21,859 nt of DNA from Clostridia bacterium BRH_c25 (GTDB lineage Bacteria; Bacillota_A; Clostridia; Lutisporales; Lutisporaceae). Location: assembly GCA_001515955.1 (NCBI GenBank), contig LOES01000057.1, positions 1 through 21,859 of the forward strand, given 5' to 3'. Below the pieces are notes generated by a model. It worked only from the letters and a program-made list of their open reading frames with translations, was not told where the DNA came from and did no database searches. The position numbers were made by a program, and so were the translations under genes. This document shows positions 21,817 through 21,859 of this stretch, one piece after another (the stretch's first letter is position 1; each line of letters opens with the position of its first letter).

Positions 21817-21859
21817 CGAATTCAATAACAATCAAGGAAACATTTACGCGAAATTTGAA

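Larger units (their letters stand above)
21499..21859. other. 361 bp upstream region of the symporter, no gene supported
   Basis: It contains a small inverted repeat, a hairpin and copy 2 of the 40-bp element, described separately. The 68-codon plus-strand frame at 21530-21736 has no ribosome site and is low-complexity hydrophobic, so it is not called. The region probably holds the promoter of the symporter, and may hold that of a divergent gene beyond the edge. Confidence 0.6.

Noticed and set aside
1..21859. CRISPR arrays, tRNA or rRNA genes
   Set aside because: No regularly spaced identical repeats and no recognisable tRNA or rRNA sequence were seen on either strand.

Overview
The window reads as chromosome from an anaerobic, low- to mid-GC Gram-positive bacterium of the class Clostridia. 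The reasons are strong AGGAGG-type ribosome sites before almost every gene, PBSX/diffocin-like contractile tail genes, a glycine riboswitch, and a gene set linked to corrinoid (B12) methyl-transfer metabolism in strict anaerobes. The species cannot be named from the sequence. No rRNA, tRNA, CRISPR array, integrase or transposase was seen.

Region 1 (1-3918) is the regulatory end of a contractile phage-tail locus. Reading leftwards on the minus strand are a 53-aa gene, a shortened phage sigma-like regulator, a tail-terminator-like protein, the tail sheath, the tail tube, and the start of an XkdN-like assembly chaperone that runs off the window. A plus-strand XRE repressor and an ImmA/IrrE peptidase diverge from them. 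Three copies of a phi105-like operator lie between the two arms, and one fills the spacer of the leftward promoter. No terminase, portal or capsid gene lies between the switch and the tail genes, so a headless tail particle (R-type tailocin, diffocin-like) fits better than a complete prophage.

Region 2 (3919-5400) holds an unrecognised 211-aa gene and a DUF2089-type regulator coupled to a small membrane protein. The pair is driven by a promoter buried in a perfect 16-bp-arm inverted repeat. Region 3 (5520-7535) is a complete riboswitch operon on the plus strand: promoter, glycine aptamer with a degenerate upstream partner, intrinsic terminator, an ACT-domain protein (UPF0237), a UPF0210/DUF711 protein, and an operon terminator. 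Region 4 (7539-9626) has a 24-aa gene remnant, a bidirectional terminator, an NCS2 xanthine/uracil-type permease with AT-ending codons, and about 500 bp of non-coding DNA with hairpins.

Region 5 (9627-17899) is a tight six-gene minus-strand operon. In transcription order it encodes a 2Fe-2S/ASKHA corrinoid activator (RACo-like), a DUF1638 protein, a chemotaxis receptor fused to a C-terminal OpuAC (betaine-binding) domain, a CobW-type GTPase, a MetH-activation-domain protein and a hydantoinase/oxoprolinase-family protein. These are accessory genes of quaternary-amine corrinoid methyltransferase systems, yet no methyltransferase or corrinoid protein is present here.

Region 6 (17900-21859) carries a GltS-family sodium/carboxylate symporter followed by a secreted tandem nitrilase-fold protein whose second domain has lost its catalytic Lys and Cys. 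A 40-bp repeated element lies in front of the corrinoid-activation operon and again upstream of the symporter. This may tie the scavenging module and the activation operon into one regulon. The inferred theme of regions 5-6 is sensing, capturing and demethylating or deamidating a small nitrogen compound, possibly betaine-like; the ligand is not proven by the sequence.
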